Assembly: GCA_022842785.1 (NCBI GenBank)
Contig: JALHOW010000001.1
Coordinates: forward strand, 868,001 to 932,000
From: Hyphomicrobiaceae bacterium
Lineage (GTDB): Bacteria; Pseudomonadota; Alphaproteobacteria; Rhizobiales; Hyphomicrobiaceae
Direction of reading: 5' to 3'
DNA: 64,000 bases
Positions 7,530 to 16,242 of this stretch are shown in pieces. Numbering within the stretch: the stretch's first letter is position 1; each line of letters opens with the position of its first letter. The notes under the pieces were generated by a model. It was not told the origin of the DNA, searched no databases, and was given only the letters and a program-made list of their open reading frames with translations. The position numbers were made by a program, and so were the translations under genes.

Positions 7530-8543
7530 ATGACTGCGGGGTCATATCAAGCCATGGAATCGAGCGAAGGCATTCGCGCGCCGGCCTTAGGCCATGTGTC
7601 GGCGTGCGGCATCAGCACCATCAGGCGAGCGCGCCGGCCAATGTGGCCCGGCGCCAGCCTCGTGGGCGTGCTTGCGCTTGCGTCGGCCATCTCGCTGCTC
7701 GCGCCTGCGTCGGTTTCGGCACAGCAGGGCAATGCAAAGCGCCCCGGCGTCACCCAACTGGCCGTGCCGGAGGCCGACACCGATGCGACGCGGCAGGAAG
7801 CGGCCAATGAACGCGTCGCTGCATTCCTGATCGCCGAAGCGCGAGAGGAGCTGGAACTGGGCGAGCTTCGCAGCGCGCGCCGTCGGCTCGAAATTCTTGT
7901 AACGCGCTATGCATCGACGACCGTTGCACCTCGGGCGCGTCGTCTGCTCGAGCAGCTCGCCATGATCGACGGCTATCCCATTCCGCCGCTCCCGAAGGGT
8001 GCCGCGCAGATCGACCCCAAGCAGACCGTCCAGCCCGGCGCAGGGGCACTCAGCGCACCCCCCCCCGGCACGAGCCTCATCGAGGCCGATTTCAGTGCGA
8101 GCGGCAGTGATCGGCTCTTTTTTGCCGATGGCAGCGACGAGGTTGGCGGTCGCGGCGTGCGAATCCTCCGCGAGAAGGCCGTTTGGCTCCAGCGCAATGC
8201 CAAGGTGTTCGTACGCATCGAAGGACATGCGGACGACCAGGGCGGCGACGAGATCAACAGCGCGCTCGCTTTGAAGCGTGCCGAGACGGTCCGGGATCTA
8301 CTGGTCGAGGCTGGCGTTCCCGCGACGCGCATGCATATTGCCGCATTCGGACGGGAGAGCCGCATATCACCGTGTCCGGCTCCGGGCTGCTCTGCGCAGA
8401 ACCGGCGCGCGGTCCTCGTTTTGACAGATGCCCGCGGTACACGGCTGTCGGCGTCGACGCCGCAGTCGGCCAGCGCCGAAGCAGCGAGAGGATCGGCCCA
8501 GATACCTGCCGGTCCCGGTCCCATGCTGCGCCGAGACAGGTAG
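7530..8543 (+). CDS. OmpA-domain periplasmic protein, second Pal-like protein
   Basis: The protein ends in an OmpA/Pal peptidoglycan-binding domain (FFADGSDEV, VRIEGHADDQGGDEINSALALKRA, then CSAQNRRAVLVL) preceded by an Ala/Gln-rich helical segment (about residues 80-150) and a Pro-rich spacer. A signal peptide, MWPGASLVG...SVSAQ, begins at the internal ATG at 7641; starts at 7530, 7554 and 7641 are all possible. It has no lipobox, so it is probably soluble in the periplasm or an ordinary envelope protein rather than a lipoprotein. It sits between pal and cpoB, where most genomes have nothing, and probably works in the same envelope-constriction machinery. Confidence 0.75.
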   Translation: MTAGSYQAMESSEGIRAPALGHVSACGISTIRRARRPMWPGASLVGVLALASAISLLAPASVSAQQGNAKRPGVTQLAVPEADTDATRQEAANERVAAFLIAEAREELELGELRSARRRLEILVTRYASTTVAPRARRLLEQLAMIDGYPIPPLPKGAAQIDPKQTVQPGAGALSAPPPGTSLIEADFSASGSDRLFFADGSDEVGGRGVRILREKAVWLQRNAKVFVRIEGHADDQGGDEINSALALKRAETVRDLLVEAGVPATRMHIAAFGRESRISPCPAPGCSAQNRRAVLVLTDARGTRLSASTPQSASAEAARGSAQIPAGPGPMLRRDR

Positions 8544-8621
8544 GCGGGGCCGCGATAAGGTACGTTGAGAATTGGCGCGCGATGCCGTTTGGAAACGGAT
8601 ATCAGCGCGCCCATTGCGAAC

Positions 8622-9701
8622 ATGACAACAAGAAGGGATCGGCGTCTTCGCCGAAAGCTCGCCGTGACATTTGCAGTTTTCTCCTGGCCGAAGTCCTCCG
8701 GCGCCCGCGGGCATTCGATCCTGCGCGCCGGTGTGGCGGCCGTCATCTGTGCTGCCACCTTGGCGCTGTTCGCCTCCTCGTGGGCCTACGCGCAACAGCA
8801 GCCTCCGATCGGCGCACCGGCGGCGCCGCGCGCGCAGCCCAAGGCTGCTCCCAAGGCGCCATCAGCTGGTGCGCCTGCTACCGACGGCCAGCTCCGCCAG
8901 CGCGTTGAGCAGCTCGAAGAGCAGCTCGTCGACATGCAGGTTCTGGTCGGCACGCTCGAGTCTCTTGCGCGCGGCGGAGGTGCTCCGGCACGGGCTGGAG
9001 GCTCCAGCGGCGCCAGCGATGCAGCACGTATCGATGCGCTCGAAACGCAGATACGCGCCATGACCATGCAGATCGAGGAGCTGAGCCGCCAAGTGCGCCA
9101 GCGCCAGGGACGCAGCGACGAGAGCGCGCCGCCCGTACGTGAAGGCGCACTGCCGCCGCCTGCGAGCCAAGGCTTTGCCGCTGCCCCACCTGCCGCGCCT
9201 GGAGGCTTCGGCTCGCTGACGGTGACGCCGCAGGGTGGCGGCGGTGACCGCATTGGGCAGATGATCAGCGCCACGCCGGGCCCTGTGGAGGGCGGTCGTC
9301 CGCCGCCGGCCGTCAGTGATGCCGGCAGCGCCAAGGAGCTCTACGAGACGGCCTACGGCTATCTCCTGCAGCAGGACTATGCCGCTGCCGAGGCCGCGTT
9401 CGACGAGTTTCTCAGCCGCTACCCCAATGATCACCTGACCGCCGATGCACAGTACTGGCTCGGCGAGACGCTGTTCGTGCAGCGGCGCTACAAGCCCGCC
9501 GGCCAGGCGTTCCTGCGCGTCATGCAGAACCACCGCCAGAGCAGCAAGGCGCCGAACAGCCTGCTCATGCTGGCCATGACGCTCGAGCAGCTCGGCCAGA
9601 AAGACTGCGCGCTCTTCACAGAACTCGAGACGCGCCATCCCACTGCGCCGCAGGACATCAAGACCCGGGCCCGCGTCGTGAAGCAGCGCGTCGGGTGCTA
9701 A
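8622..9701 (+). CDS. cpoB: CpoB (YbgF), Tol-Pal associated periplasmic coordinator
   Basis: CpoB links the Tol-Pal system to peptidoglycan synthesis by class A PBPs during division. After a long basic N-region and signal peptide ending AQQQ, there is a coiled coil (QLRQRVEQLEEQLVDMQ), a second helical heptad segment (ALETQIRAMTMQIEEL), a Gly/Pro-rich linker, and a C-terminal TPR domain: ELYETAYGYLLQQDYAAAEAAF, then DAQYWLGETLFVQRRY, then SSKAPNSLLMLAMTLEQLGQ. The ATG at 8622 gives about 359 residues; an upstream in-frame ATG at 8565 is less likely. A class A PBP follows after 83 nt, which fits the known CpoB-PBP1 partnership. Confidence 0.9.
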   Translation: MTTRRDRRLRRKLAVTFAVFSWPKSSGARGHSILRAGVAAVICAATLALFASSWAYAQQQPPIGAPAAPRAQPKAAPKAPSAGAPATDGQLRQRVEQLEEQLVDMQVLVGTLESLARGGGAPARAGGSSGASDAARIDALETQIRAMTMQIEELSRQVRQRQGRSDESAPPVREGALPPPASQGFAAAPPAAPGGFGSLTVTPQGGGGDRIGQMISATPGPVEGGRPPPAVSDAGSAKELYETAYGYLLQQDYAAAEAAFDEFLSRYPNDHLTADAQYWLGETLFVQRRYKPAGQAFLRVMQNHRQSSKAPNSLLMLAMTLEQLGQKDCALFTELETRHPTAPQDIKTRARVVKQRVGC

Positions 9702-9784
9702 GCGCGCGGGGCACCTTCTAACCAATCCTTAGCCTTGTTGTGGCTCACTTGTGATCGCGGGCGGCAGACGCGGGCAGGCGGGCC

Positions 9785-11821
9785 ATGAATGGGGGAGCAG
9801 AGCACGGCAGTGCAGTGCCGGGCGCACCTGGGGAGCACCCGCACGCCGAACGCGCGCGGCCGCGCCGATGGCGCTTGCGACTTCTCGTTCGGGGCACGGT
9901 GCTGGTCACTACCCTCGCCGCGATCCTCATCGCCACCGCGTTCGTCCGCTACACGATCCGCTTCCCTGATCCCTCGTCGCTCCGCCAACGCACGCAGGCT
10001 CCTGTCGTTCGTGTCGTGGCGCGCGACGGCGCCCTTCTCGCCGAGCGAGGCAATGCCGCGCGGCCCGTACCTCTCTCTGAGTTGCCGCCACACGTCATCC
10101 ACGCTGTGGTCGCCATCGAAGATCGGCGGTTTTTCTCGCACATCGGACTCGACTTCCGCGGCTTGGCGCGTGCCATGCTGGCGAACCTGCGCGCCGCACG
10201 CTATGCGCAGGGCGGTTCGACGCTGACGCAGCAGCTCGCCAAGAACCTCTTCCTCGCGTCCGACCGCACCATGGAGCGCAAGCTCGAAGAGGTCGTCCTC
10301 GCGCTCTGGCTGGAACTGCGCCTCGGCAAGCCCGGCATTCTCGAGCTCTATCTCAACCGCGTGTACTTCGGCGCCGGCGTCTATGGCATCGAGGCGGCGG
10401 CCCAGCGTTACTTCGCCAAGTCCGCCCGCGCGCTCAGCGTTCCCGAAGCAGCCATCATCGCGGGACTGCTCAAGGCGCCGTCACGTCTTTCGCCCGCAAG
10501 CCGTCCCGAGATGGCGGCCACCCGCGCCGTGCTCGTGCTCGCGGCCATGCGGGAGGAAGGCTTCATCAGTGAGGTCGGCTACCAGGAAGCCCTCCATCAG
10601 CAGGTCACGTACGCCGCGAGCGATACGCCACGCGAGGAGACTGGCCTCGAGTTCGCCGTGGACTATGTCCTCGATCGCCTGCCACCGCTCGCGGGGCATG
10701 GCCAATCCGCCATCACCGTCGAGACGACCATCGACGCCGATCTCCAGCGCCATGCCCAGGCGACGATCGCGCGCCGTCTCGCAGCAGCCGGCACAGCGGC
10801 CGAGAACGCGGAAGGCGCACTCGTCATCCTCGATCCGGAGGGCGGCGTACGTGCCATGGTCGGCGGGCGCGCATGGTCGCGGAGCCAGTTCAATCGCGCC
10901 GTCCGCGCCCGTCGTCAGCCAGGCTCCGCGTTCAAGCCCGCACTCTATCTGGCGGCGCTTGAAGCCGGTATCACACCCGACACGATCGTGCACGACCGGC
11001 CGATCACCATCGGCGGGTGGAGCCCGCGCAATGACAGCGGCACCCATGCGGGCGCAATGACGGTACGCCACGCACTCGCGCATTCCGTGAACACGGTGGC
11101 CGTGACCCTTCAGCGTGAGATCGGAACTGAGCGTGTCGTCGCCATGGCGCGCCGCCTCGGTATCACGAGCACGCTGCGCGCCGACGCGTCGCTCGCGCTC
11201 GGCACGTCCGAGGTTACACTGCTCGAGCTGACAGGGGCCTACGGCACGCTCGCGACGGGCGGTCATAATCTTTCACCGCACGTCATCCGCCGCGTGCGCA
11301 CGGACCGTGGCGTCGTTCTTCACGCGCGCGGAAAATCAGCACCAACGATCGCCGTTCCGACCCCGCTCGTCGGCAAGCTCAACAGCATGATGCACACGAC
11401 CCTCGTCTCGGGTACGGGTCGGCGCGCGGCTCTGCCGAACCACGTAGCCGCAGGCAAGACAGGAACGACACAAGACAATCGCGATGCGTGGTTCGTGGGC
11501 TTCACCGGTCATCTGACTGGCGGCGTGTGGATCGGTAATGACGACAACAGTCCTATGGGCGGCATCAGCGGCAGCGGACTGCCTGCGATCATCTGGCGCG
11601 ACGTGATGATGGTCGCGCACCGCGGGTTGGAACTCATGCCACTCGCGGGCGTGAGCGATCCGCCACCTGTCCCGGAGGCTCCCGTTGCTTCAACACGCGA
11701 GCCCGCACAGACGATGCCTCGTCGCCCGCTCGCGCCGATTGATCCAGCGCTGTTCATCACACCCAAGGATCCGCCTGCCTTGGACCGACGCCGTCTGGAA
11801 GCGCTGCTGAAGTCCGAGTGA
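9785..11821 (+). CDS. Class A penicillin-binding protein (PBP1A family)
   Basis: A bifunctional peptidoglycan synthase: glycosyltransferase then transpeptidase. The 678-residue protein has a basic cytoplasmic tail, one membrane helix (about residues 34-54), the GT51 domain with the catalytic Glu in AIEDRRFFSH (E112) and GGSTLTQQLAKNLF, and the transpeptidase domain with SxxK at S381 (RQPGSAFKP), an SVN motif (HSVNTVAV) and KTGTT at K558. The C-terminus is a Pro-rich tail. It is shorter than typical PBP1A because the inserted OB-type domain appears reduced. It follows pal and cpoB, so envelope division genes are grouped here. Confidence 0.93.
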   Translation: MNGGAEHGSAVPGAPGEHPHAERARPRRWRLRLLVRGTVLVTTLAAILIATAFVRYTIRFPDPSSLRQRTQAPVVRVVARDGALLAERGNAARPVPLSELPPHVIHAVVAIEDRRFFSHIGLDFRGLARAMLANLRAARYAQGGSTLTQQLAKNLFLASDRTMERKLEEVVLALWLELRLGKPGILELYLNRVYFGAGVYGIEAAAQRYFAKSARALSVPEAAIIAGLLKAPSRLSPASRPEMAATRAVLVLAAMREEGFISEVGYQEALHQQVTYAASDTPREETGLEFAVDYVLDRLPPLAGHGQSAITVETTIDADLQRHAQATIARRLAAAGTAAENAEGALVILDPEGGVRAMVGGRAWSRSQFNRAVRARRQPGSAFKPALYLAALEAGITPDTIVHDRPITIGGWSPRNDSGTHAGAMTVRHALAHSVNTVAVTLQREIGTERVVAMARRLGITSTLRADASLALGTSEVTLLELTGAYGTLATGGHNLSPHVIRRVRTDRGVVLHARGKSAPTIAVPTPLVGKLNSMMHTTLVSGTGRRAALPNHVAAGKTGTTQDNRDAWFVGFTGHLTGGVWIGNDDNSPMGGISGSGLPAIIWRDVMMVAHRGLELMPLAGVSDPPPVPEAPVASTREPAQTMPRRPLAPIDPALFITPKDPPALDRRRLEALLKSE

Positions 11822-11823
11822 GC

Positions 11824-12020
11824 TTCGCGCTCGCGCGCGAACGATGGCCAGCCCTCGCGCTCCCCCGTGCCGGAGGCGCGTCTTCGACACGACGAGGGAC
11901 ACCCTCCCTGACCCACCCGCTTTTATGAGTTAGACCTACACGCGACCTGTCCGCATCGCCGCCGCGGGCATAGCACCACCGATGAAGGCGATAGCATCCC
12001 TTCCCAGCAGCCCGCGGCAC
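11824..12020 (+). repeat. Convergent-junction repeat, copy A
   Basis: Copy A of a dispersed multi-hairpin repeat, lying between the 3' ends of the PBP gene and the acyl-CoA synthetase gene. Parts in order: GC-rich hairpin TTCGCGC/GCGCGAA (11824-11841), conserved block 1 (GAGGGACACCCTCCC ... CCCGCTTTTATGA, 11891-11930), and conserved block 2 (11942-12020) with a 9-bp stem GCCGCGGGC/GCCCGCGGC (11961-11969 with 12010-12018). Blocks 1 and 2 recur at 51.8 and 54.6 kb and block 1 at 24.1 kb. Confidence 0.85.
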
Positions 12021-12038
12021 TAAACAAGAGACCCGTCG

Positions 12039-13664
12039 CTACAGTTTCTCCGCCGTGTCGCGCAGGACAAATTTCTGGATCTTGCCCGTGGACGTCTTCG
12101 GCAGCGGACCGAACACGATGGTCCTCGGCGCCTTGTAGTGCGCCATGTTCTCGCGGCAGTAGGCGATGATCTCCTCGGCCGTAACCGTCCCGGCATCCGC
12201 CCTCAGCGTGACGAACGCACACGGCGTCTCGCCCCACTTCTCATCGGGGCGCGCGACGACGGCGGCCTCCATGACTTTCGGATGCCGGAAGAGCACTTCC
12301 TCGACCTCGAGCGACGAAATGTTCTCGCCGCCGGAGATGATGATGTCCTTCGAGCGATCCTTGACCTCGATATAGCCATCCGCATGCCAGACGGCGAGAT
12401 CGCCCGAGTGATAGTAGTCACCAGCAAACGACTCGGTTGTCGCCGACGGGTTCTTGAGATAGCCGCGCATGATCGTGTTTCCGCGCAGCATGATCTCGCC
12501 GATGGTCTCGCCATCACGCGGTACGGGTTGCATGGTCTCCGGATCGGCGACGATCATGTCTTCGATGAGCACGACCGGAAGGCCCTGACGCGCCATCAGG
12601 CGATAGCGCTCGTCTTCGCCGAAGCCCTGCCACTCGGTATAGGGCGCGCAGTAGGTCGACGGGCCGTAGCTTTCCGTCGTTCCGTAAAGATGAAGCACCT
12701 CGAAGCCCATGGCCTCCATGCGCTGGATGACGATCGCAGGGGGTGCTGCACCGCCCGTCGCCACTTTCGTGCGCACGGGAAGCGGCTTCTTCGCTGCATC
12801 CGGCGCGTGGATCAGCATGTTGAGCACGATGGGCGCGCCGCACATGTGCGTGACGCGCTCCGCCGCAATCAGCTCGAAAATGCGCTGGGGCTCGACGCGC
12901 CGCAGGCAAACGTGCGTGCCGCCCGCCGCTGTCACCGCCCAGGTATAGGTCCAGCCTGAGCAGTGGAACATCGGGAGTGTCCAGAGGTAGCGGCTCTCGT
13001 TGTCGAGCTTGAACGTCAGTGCATTGGCGAGCGCGCCGAGATAGCAGCCGCGATGGGAGAACACGACGCCCTTGGGATTGCCGGTCGTTCCCGAGGTGTA
13101 GAGCAGGCAGATCGCGTCCCACTCATCCTTCGGTCCCGAGTAGGCGAAATCGGGCTCGCCCGCGGCGATGAAGCTCTCGTACTCGATGCCGCCGAATGCC
13201 GGCGCGCCGGCCGTCTCGTCGTCCGCAATATCGATGACGATCGGCCTCTTGGTCCCCATGAGTTCGAGCGCCGGCGCGATCGTTGAATGGAACTCACGAT
13301 CGGCGAGGAAGATCTTGGCTTCGCCGTGTTCCAGGCAGAAGGCGATCGCCGCCGGATCCAGACGGATGTTGATCGGGTTCAGCACGGCGCCGATCATGGG
13401 CACGGCGTAGTGCGCTTCGAGCATGGCCGGAATATTCGGCGCGAGGATCGCCACCGTATCGCCGCGTCCGATACCCGCCTTGGTCAGCGCGTGCGCAAGC
13501 CGGCGCGAGCGCGCATAAAGATCGTGGTACGTGAAGCGGCGCGCACCGTGCACGACCGCGGTGCGCTCACCGAAGAAAGCATCCGCGCGCTTGAGGAAGC
13601 TGATCGGGCTCAACGGCACGAAGTTCGCCGTACATTTCTCGAGCTCGGGCCCGTCCACCTTCAT
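12039..13664 (-). CDS. Acyl-CoA synthetase (AMP-forming)
   Basis: An ANL-family ligase that adenylates a carboxylic acid and transfers it to CoA. Motifs: the P-loop LLYTSGTTGNPKGVVFSH, HLYGTTESYGP, YHSGDLAVWHADGYIEVKDRSKDIIISGGENIS, and the C-terminal PKTSTGKIQK containing the adenylation lysine. The segment LNPINIRLDPAAIAF is typical of the medium/short-chain group related to AlkK and DmdB, so the substrate may be a medium-chain or branched fatty acid; this cannot be settled by eye. The start at 13664 has GGAGG six bases upstream, giving 541 residues; longer upstream frames lack this. No operon partner is adjacent. Confidence 0.88.
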   Translation of the reverse strand: MKVDGPELEKCTANFVPLSPISFLKRADAFFGERTAVVHGARRFTYHDLYARSRRLAHALTKAGIGRGDTVAILAPNIPAMLEAHYAVPMIGAVLNPINIRLDPAAIAFCLEHGEAKIFLADREFHSTIAPALELMGTKRPIVIDIADDETAGAPAFGGIEYESFIAAGEPDFAYSGPKDEWDAICLLYTSGTTGNPKGVVFSHRGCYLGALANALTFKLDNESRYLWTLPMFHCSGWTYTWAVTAAGGTHVCLRRVEPQRIFELIAAERVTHMCGAPIVLNMLIHAPDAAKKPLPVRTKVATGGAAPPAIVIQRMEAMGFEVLHLYGTTESYGPSTYCAPYTEWQGFGEDERYRLMARQGLPVVLIEDMIVADPETMQPVPRDGETIGEIMLRGNTIMRGYLKNPSATTESFAGDYYHSGDLAVWHADGYIEVKDRSKDIIISGGENISSLEVEEVLFRHPKVMEAAVVARPDEKWGETPCAFVTLRADAGTVTAEEIIAYCRENMAHYKAPRTIVFGPLPKTSTGKIQKFVLRDTAEKL

Positions 13665-13782
13665 TCCTGCCTCCGTGACAAATCCGCAGCGATCCGACCG
13701 GTGCCGGATGCCGGGGAACCTATACTGTCTCAACCGAAATTTGGCGATCCCCGTGCGGCGTATAAGCTTTCCACACGCCGGC

Positions 13783-16053
13783 TCAGGCGCCGATGTTGCA
13801 GGCAGCGAGCGCCGCCATGGGCAGAATGTCGTTGTCCATGGCGCCGAGTTGGCAGATCTGCACGGAATGCGACAGACCCGTCAGGATCGGCCCCAGCACG
13901 GTCGCGCCCCCAAGCTCCTTGAGCATTTTCGTCGAGATGGACGCCGCATGGAAGGCGGGCATGACGAGCACGTTCGCCGTGTCCGTGAGCCGGCAGAAGG
14001 GATACATGCGCCTCAGATCGGGATTGAGCGCCACGTCCGCCGACATCTCGCCGTCGTACTCGAAATCGACGCCACGCTGATCGAGAATGCGGACGGCCTC
14101 GATCATCTGGTCCGAGCGCTCGCCGCGCGGCTGGCCGAAATTCGAATAGGCGATCATGGCAACGCGCGGCTCCATGCCGAAGCTGCGCGCAGCCCGCGCC
14201 GCCTCGATGGCGATATAGGCCACCTGCTCGGCCGTCGGCATGTCCGTGACGCTCGTATCGGCGACGAGTACCGCGCGCCCGCGGCAGAGCGCGAGCGATA
14301 CGCCGACCACGCGGCGGCCCGGCTTCGGGTCGATCACGCGCTGCACATCCTGGAAGACGCTGCTCCAGTTGCGCGTGACGCCCGAGACCATGGCATCCGC
14401 ATAGCCGTGCACGACCATCAGCGCCGCGAACACGTTGCGCTCATTGAGCACGAGGCGCTCGCAGTCGCGGCGCAGATATCCGTGCCGCTGCAGACGCGCA
14501 TAGAGGTAGTCCGTGAACTGGTTCGTGTAAGGCGAGCGGCGCGTGTCGAAGAGCTGGAACTCGTCCTTGAACCGCACCCCGAGGTTCTTGAAGTTCGCCT
14601 TCACCGTATCGAGCGAACCAACGAGCAGCGGCGTCCCATACTCCTGGTTGAGATAGGCATTGGCTGCCCGGATCACCGCTGGCTCTTCGCCTTCGGCGAA
14701 AACAATGCGCTTCGGATTGCTGCGCGCCTTCTCGAGCGTGGCCGTGAGCCAGCCGGCCATGGGATCCAGCCGTCCGCGGAGCCGCGATACATAGGCGCTT
14801 TGGTCAGTGAATGCCTTGCGCGCGACACCACTCTCCACTGCTGCTCGCGCCACAGCCGGCGGCACGGACGTGATGAGCCGTGGATCGAAAGGCGCCGGAA
14901 TAATGTACTCGGGGCCGAACGTCGGACGGCGCCCGTAGAGCGCGGCCGCTACCTGATCGGGCACCTCCTCGCGCGCCAGTGCCGCAAGCGCACGCGCTGC
15001 CGCGATCTTCATCTCGATGTTGATCTCGCGCGCACGCACATCGAGCGCGCCACGGAAGATGAAGGGAAAGCCGAGGACGTTGTTGATCTGGTTCGGGTAG
15101 TCCGAGCGCCCCGTCGCAATGATCGCATCCGTGCGCACCGCGTACACATCTTCCGGTGTGATCTCGGGATCGGGATTGGCCATGGCGAAGATGATTGGCT
15201 TCGGCGCCATGCTCTTGACCATGGCCTGCGTGACGGCGCCCTTGGCCGAGAGGCCGAAGAAAGCGTCCGCCCCCTTCATGGCGTCGCTGAGTGTCCGCGC
15301 CTTGGTCTTGACGGCATAGGTGGACTTCCACTGGTTCATGCCGTCCTTGCGGCCCTGGTAGATGACGCCCTTGGTGTCGCAGAGCAGGATGTTCTCGCGC
15401 GTCATACCCATGGCGACGAGCAGATCGAGACAGGCAATGCCGGCCGAACCGGCGCCGTTCACGACGAGCTTGAAGGTCGAGATATTGCGGTCGGTCAGCT
15501 CCAGCGCATTGATGAGGCCGGCCGCAGCGATGATGGCCGTGCCGTGCTGGTCATCGTGGAATACGGGGATGTCGAGCAGCTCCTTGAGGCGCTCCTCGAT
15601 GACGAAGCAGTCCGGCGCCTTGATGTCCTCGAGATTGATGCCGCCGAAGCTTGGCCCCAGATAGCGCACGGCATTGATGAAGGCATCGACGTCCTCCGTG
15701 TCGACGAGCAGGTCCATCGCGTCGATATCGGCAAAGCGCTTGAAGAGCGCGCCCTTGCCTTCCATGACCGGCTTCGAGGCCTGCGCACCGAGATTGCCGA
15801 GGCCGAGAATAGCCGTGCCGTTCGACACGACGGCAACGAGGTTACCCTTGTTCGTGTAGTCGTAAGCGAGCGACTTATCCTCGGCGATGGCGAGTACGGG
15901 TACGGCCACGCCCGGCGAATATGCGAGCGAGAGATCGCGCTGGGTCGTCAGCGGCTTGGTCGGCGTGATCTCGAGCTTGCCGGGTTTGCCCTCGGAATGA
16001 AAGCGCAGCGCATCTTCAGCGGTGAACTTGATGGCAGGCGTATCGGCGGCCAT
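13783..16053 (-). CDS. maeB: NADP-dependent malic enzyme with C-terminal phosphotransacetylase-like domain
   Basis: Converts malate to pyruvate and CO2 with NADP reduction, feeding acetyl-CoA and NADPH supply. The 756-residue protein has the MaeB layout: malic domain (SLAYSPGVAVPVLAIAED, Tyr and Lys region VVSNGTAILGLGNLG, VEDVDAFINAVRYLGPSFGGINLEDIKAPDCF), NAD(P)-binding domain (LVVNGAGSAGIACLDL) and a phosphotransacetylase-like C-terminal half (from about residue 430, AEGEEPAVIRAA onward), which in this family lacks transferase activity and acts in regulation and oligomerisation. Complete, no truncation. Confidence 0.95.
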   Translation of the reverse strand: MAADTPAIKFTAEDALRFHSEGKPGKLEITPTKPLTTQRDLSLAYSPGVAVPVLAIAEDKSLAYDYTNKGNLVAVVSNGTAILGLGNLGAQASKPVMEGKGALFKRFADIDAMDLLVDTEDVDAFINAVRYLGPSFGGINLEDIKAPDCFVIEERLKELLDIPVFHDDQHGTAIIAAAGLINALELTDRNISTFKLVVNGAGSAGIACLDLLVAMGMTRENILLCDTKGVIYQGRKDGMNQWKSTYAVKTKARTLSDAMKGADAFFGLSAKGAVTQAMVKSMAPKPIIFAMANPDPEITPEDVYAVRTDAIIATGRSDYPNQINNVLGFPFIFRGALDVRAREINIEMKIAAARALAALAREEVPDQVAAALYGRRPTFGPEYIIPAPFDPRLITSVPPAVARAAVESGVARKAFTDQSAYVSRLRGRLDPMAGWLTATLEKARSNPKRIVFAEGEEPAVIRAANAYLNQEYGTPLLVGSLDTVKANFKNLGVRFKDEFQLFDTRRSPYTNQFTDYLYARLQRHGYLRRDCERLVLNERNVFAALMVVHGYADAMVSGVTRNWSSVFQDVQRVIDPKPGRRVVGVSLALCRGRAVLVADTSVTDMPTAEQVAYIAIEAARAARSFGMEPRVAMIAYSNFGQPRGERSDQMIEAVRILDQRGVDFEYDGEMSADVALNPDLRRMYPFCRLTDTANVLVMPAFHAASISTKMLKELGGATVLGPILTGLSHSVQICQLGAMDNDILPMAALAACNIGA

Positions 16054-16242
16054 GAGGGTGTACCCCGTGCTCTTGGCGTCCGCGCGCGAGCCCGAGGGCC
16101 CTCAGCTCGTCGCGCGACGCGATGAATGACTAAATTCCCTTTGACGATAAGCCGCGGCCGCCCTGTGTACAACTCGCCACTTGCCTCGCACTGCAGCATG
16201 TTCCATGTGGTCGGGACGGGAGCAGCCGGGGGCGGCAACGGA

